DNA of 64,000 nt from Amoeboaphelidium protococcarum (taxonomy: Eukaryota; Aphelidiomycota; Aphelidea): NCBI GenBank assembly GCA_023515745.1, contig JALECJ010000056.1, forward strand, positions 1,344,373 to 1,408,372, written 5' to 3'. The translations under genes were made by a program, and so were the position numbers. Below the pieces are notes generated by a model that ran no database searches, was not told where the DNA came from, and saw only the letters and a program-made list of their open reading frames with translations. Below, piece by piece: positions 61,364 through 64,000 of this stretch (positions are counted from its first letter, which is position 1; every line of letters starts with the position of its first letter).

Positions 61364-62230
61364 AATATACTGCAGGAAGACTTTATAATGCTCAATCACG
61401 TCAAGTTTATTACCGGTTTTGCTATCTTTGAATTAGACTCGTTCCATACTTACTCAGTGTGAACTTTTAAGATCATTCTGGCATGATCAGTCTTTTCAAT
61501 CCGATGAATTATCCTTATCTTCAAATTCAGATCACTTTAAGAATATTAATCAACATCCGCTATGAACTGATAACAATCACCGCATCGAGGAACGAAATCA
61601 TCCAGCAGAGTTATATCCGCTTTAAATATGGCATTCAGCGTTTAGTTATTTGTAGTAGCTAAAGCAGATGATGATGATGATGGCAATCCCTGAAATGACG
61701 CCTCTCCCTTTTCCAGATTAAAATCGACCAAACTACACGTTCACGCTCATTGATTGATACATTAGTTCTTGTCACGATTCAGTATACAATGGTCAATAAT
61801 AATCTTACACTCCTATCGATCTTATACATTGAGGCGATTTAAACTTTCTCAAATACTCTTGCACTTGAGTAAGCTCTACGAAAAGGCCAAATTATTGCTA
61901 ATCCATAGTGTATATAAGTATAGGAATGGAGCGAATACTCTTTATACGCTATTTGTTATTTATTGTTTCAAGAAAGTGAGAAGTTCACGCTGAAGTCAAA
62001 CTTGGAAATATTTCACTTTTGATGAATTATTGCATTGACCGCCGGGAGTGCGCGTTTTCCTAATGACCGTTCTTCCTTCACTCTCTCTCTCTCTCTATTT
62101 GAAACTGCGCTTCGGATCGTTTGTTTCAACCTGTCGCTTCTTTCGTTTCAACCTCGCCGTCGTTGATCAACTTATTGTTCATCATTGTTGTTATTATATC
62201 TCTTAGAATTCAAAGCTGGTATATTTGAGT
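61364..62230 (+). promoter_or_regulatory. Gene-free stretch and right chitinase promoter
   Basis: 61364-62040 shows no gene. From about 62056 the sequence resembles the left chitinase promoter: AATGACC, (CT)n at 62081-62096, GCGCTTCGGATCG, TTGTTTCAACC, CGCCGTCGTTG, ending at ATG 62231. A GTGCGCG motif lies just before at 62048. Confidence 0.5.
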
Positions 62231-64000
62231 ATGGTAGGCATGTTTGCATAGTTTTGGCTTCAGTATTTAGTTCTTGTACTACTAGTATTTATACCATGTG
62301 GCTACTCAAAGACTATCTAAACTGCTGGAATGAAGTAGCCTGGACAACCTGTGGATCCATCTCTTGTCCCTGATCCTGGCACTCCCAAGCTGGTGGCTTA
62401 TTACTTGGGATACACTGCTCACTAGTCACACACTCCTCTGGGGCCGATGCTACCATGGGAAGTTGCTGGTAATCAGATCACACATTTGATTTATGGCTTC
62501 TTTAATGCCACTTTATAGCCGGATGGCAGTTATGCTATGCTCACTGGAGACAATTACGCTGATCATGCTCGCATTCTGGATTATTCTAATCCTCAAAACT
62601 GCAAGTAATGTACTTTTGGTATCATTCTTTAGTTGAATTATCTACGCAAACGTAATCCTCATATGAGTATTCTGGCTAGCCTTGGTGGATGGACACTGTC
62701 TGATCACATATCTAATGCTTTACTGACTGAAAACAGTAGGAGATAGTTTGCCAAGTCCATAATCGACTTTATGATTGATTACGGCTTTGATGGAATTGAT
62801 GTCGATTGGGAGTTTCCAGTTCAAGGTGGGCTCGAGGGATCGTCCAAGGATCCAAACGATGGACGACACTTGACTTTATTTATCAAAGAGCTGCGTCGCT
62901 AGATTCTTGAGTTGCCGTACTAAAAGTATTACTACATTATAGTTACTCTATATTACGAGGTTGAACTGTTTGCCCCTATTTTTGAACTGGCGGAGATGCA
63001 GAATGATGTCGACTGGTATAACGTTATGTCGTACGAGATGGTATGGAATTCCACTGCAACCAGACATCACTCGCCTCTATTCAGTAATACCGAGCTGTAG
63101 AATCCGAACCAGTTTCCCAGCGTTGACTCTGTTCTACGGCTCTATATGGCAATGTCAGGTGTTCCGGCGTAAAAGTTCATTTTCGGTATCACAGAGTATG
63201 GCAAGTCTTATTCGCGCGTTGAGGCACCTACTGTTTATTAAGGAAATGGTCTACACTTGTCGTATAGTGGTGACTTTATGGGTGTACTTACTTATGATGC
63301 AGCGTTGATGTCGATCGCATAATAGTCTTTTCAGTATTTTTGGGATGATTACTCCAAAGTTCCTATCCTGTTTAGTAGTGCAAAGCAAATATTTCACACT
63401 TTTGATAATGTGCGTAGTGTGAGTGAGAAGACCAAGTATTCGCTCGAGAACAGTTATGGTGGAATTTTCATGTACGACGTCAGTTACGATAAAGGACTGT
63501 ATGTTAATGAATCTTCTACTTTGGTCAGCGGTGCCTATCGCTAGTTGATGGAGGGAAGTAGTTCATTTAGGGATTATATTCAAAAATTCTCTGTGCCATG
63601 TGTCCCTAGTCGGCGATTTACTAACATTAATTGTGATCCTGATCCTCCGGAGCCTATTGATATGTCTAAACTGGCTCAAGTATATTCTTAATGTACCGTC
63701 AATGGTAAAGTTAGTTTTGTTTTCACCGGCGGGCCTGATATAAAGTTGACCAGAATGTTACTGGAGTAGTTGCGAACACTGAAGATTACCGGTACTATGA
63801 TTGTTAATCCATCGCTAATGTTCACGGTGTCGCAGGATGCCTTACAATCGCTTCTGTATGAGGCTAATCAGGACGGACATTTTGTCACTCATGCAGGTTA
63901 TTAGTTCTAGTCTTGGTATCCATTGACAAGACCTGATGTGGAAACAGATGTGCTGAAAGGCGATTATGCTCTCGGCAATATTTTGGGTCAGTACTCACCT
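62231..64000 (+). CDS. GH18 chitinase with CE4-like domain (right copy), 3' end cut by window
   Basis: First 590 residues of a copy of the gene at 31832-35134. Signal peptide (LVLVLLVFIPC), GH18 barrel with SLGGWTLS and DGIDVDWE (E194) intact, and the first CE4-like fold with the same altered motif FTGGPD. Amino-acid differences cluster in the signal peptide and first ~90 residues; the rest is identical where compared. The frame is open to the last base, so the second CE4-like unit, Cys-rich region and TM presumably follow beyond the window. Confidence 0.9.
62231..64000 (+). repeat. Right arm of the inverted GH18/CE4 duplication
   Basis: Inverse of 33365-35134 with no length change in the coding part. 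Substitutions fall mainly before about 62660; downstream the two copies match closely, as expected if the 3' part was homogenised by gene conversion. Confidence 0.85.

Overview
The window is eukaryotic nuclear DNA read with a non-standard genetic code. TAA and TAG both encode glutamine and only TGA stops. Dozens of in-frame TAA/TAG codons fall inside conserved genes, several at positions that are glutamine in the family (for example the Q after the ABC signature LSGGEK, the Q of NQG in phosphoglucomutase, the second Q of NSLLQQ in a USP-type deubiquitinase). Every gene whose 3' end I can place stops at TGA. Introns are few and short (48-98 nt, GT-AG). A Zn(II)2Cys6 factor, an F-BAR/DEP/RhoGAP protein, PEX11, GT61 enzymes and GH18 chitinases suggest the fungal side of the tree. 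With this code, an aphelid-like relative of Fungi is my best guess; this is inference, since no rRNA or organelle marker is present.

Left part (1-31765), mostly ordinary cell biology: phosphoglucomutase (5' cut), a weak PP2C-like gene and a small paralog, an EVH1/coiled-coil protein, a UBXN7-like Cdc48 adaptor, synaptojanin, an MFS transporter, an unspliced 2586-residue USP deubiquitinase, a TatD-like hydrolase, a peroxisomal ABCD transporter facing PEX11, a dsRNA-binding-domain protein, a Zn cluster factor and a voltage-gated K+ channel with a one-base frame break.

Middle part (31832-55285), a glycan island. A secreted, membrane-anchored GH18 chitinase with two deacetylase-like (CE4) folds and a GT61 glycosyltransferase are followed by a SDR+TIM-barrel enzyme, a FAD oxidoreductase+SDR+TIM-barrel triple fusion, another GT61, a GT47 exostosin with a second partial unit, and a 1160-residue protein with two GT32-like domains and a third GT-like domain. 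A second, almost identical GT61 copy closes the island in inverted orientation. The 3,085-bp arms (35341-38425 and 52362-55446) flank a 13.9-kb loop holding five sugar-related genes. Together these look like a locus for making, attaching and remodelling an unusual surface or cyst-wall sugar.

Right part (55986-64000): SEC22, a six-exon quinone oxidoreductase and an F-BAR/DEP/RhoGAP protein, then a second GH18/CE4 copy, inverted relative to the first and cut by the window end. Thus chitinase-GT61 on the left is mirrored by GT61-(6.6 kb of other genes)-chitinase on the right. Many housekeeping genes and both chitinase genes share a promoter style: a CT-rich tract on the sense strand plus a CGCGC-type motif. 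The island's sugar genes lack it.
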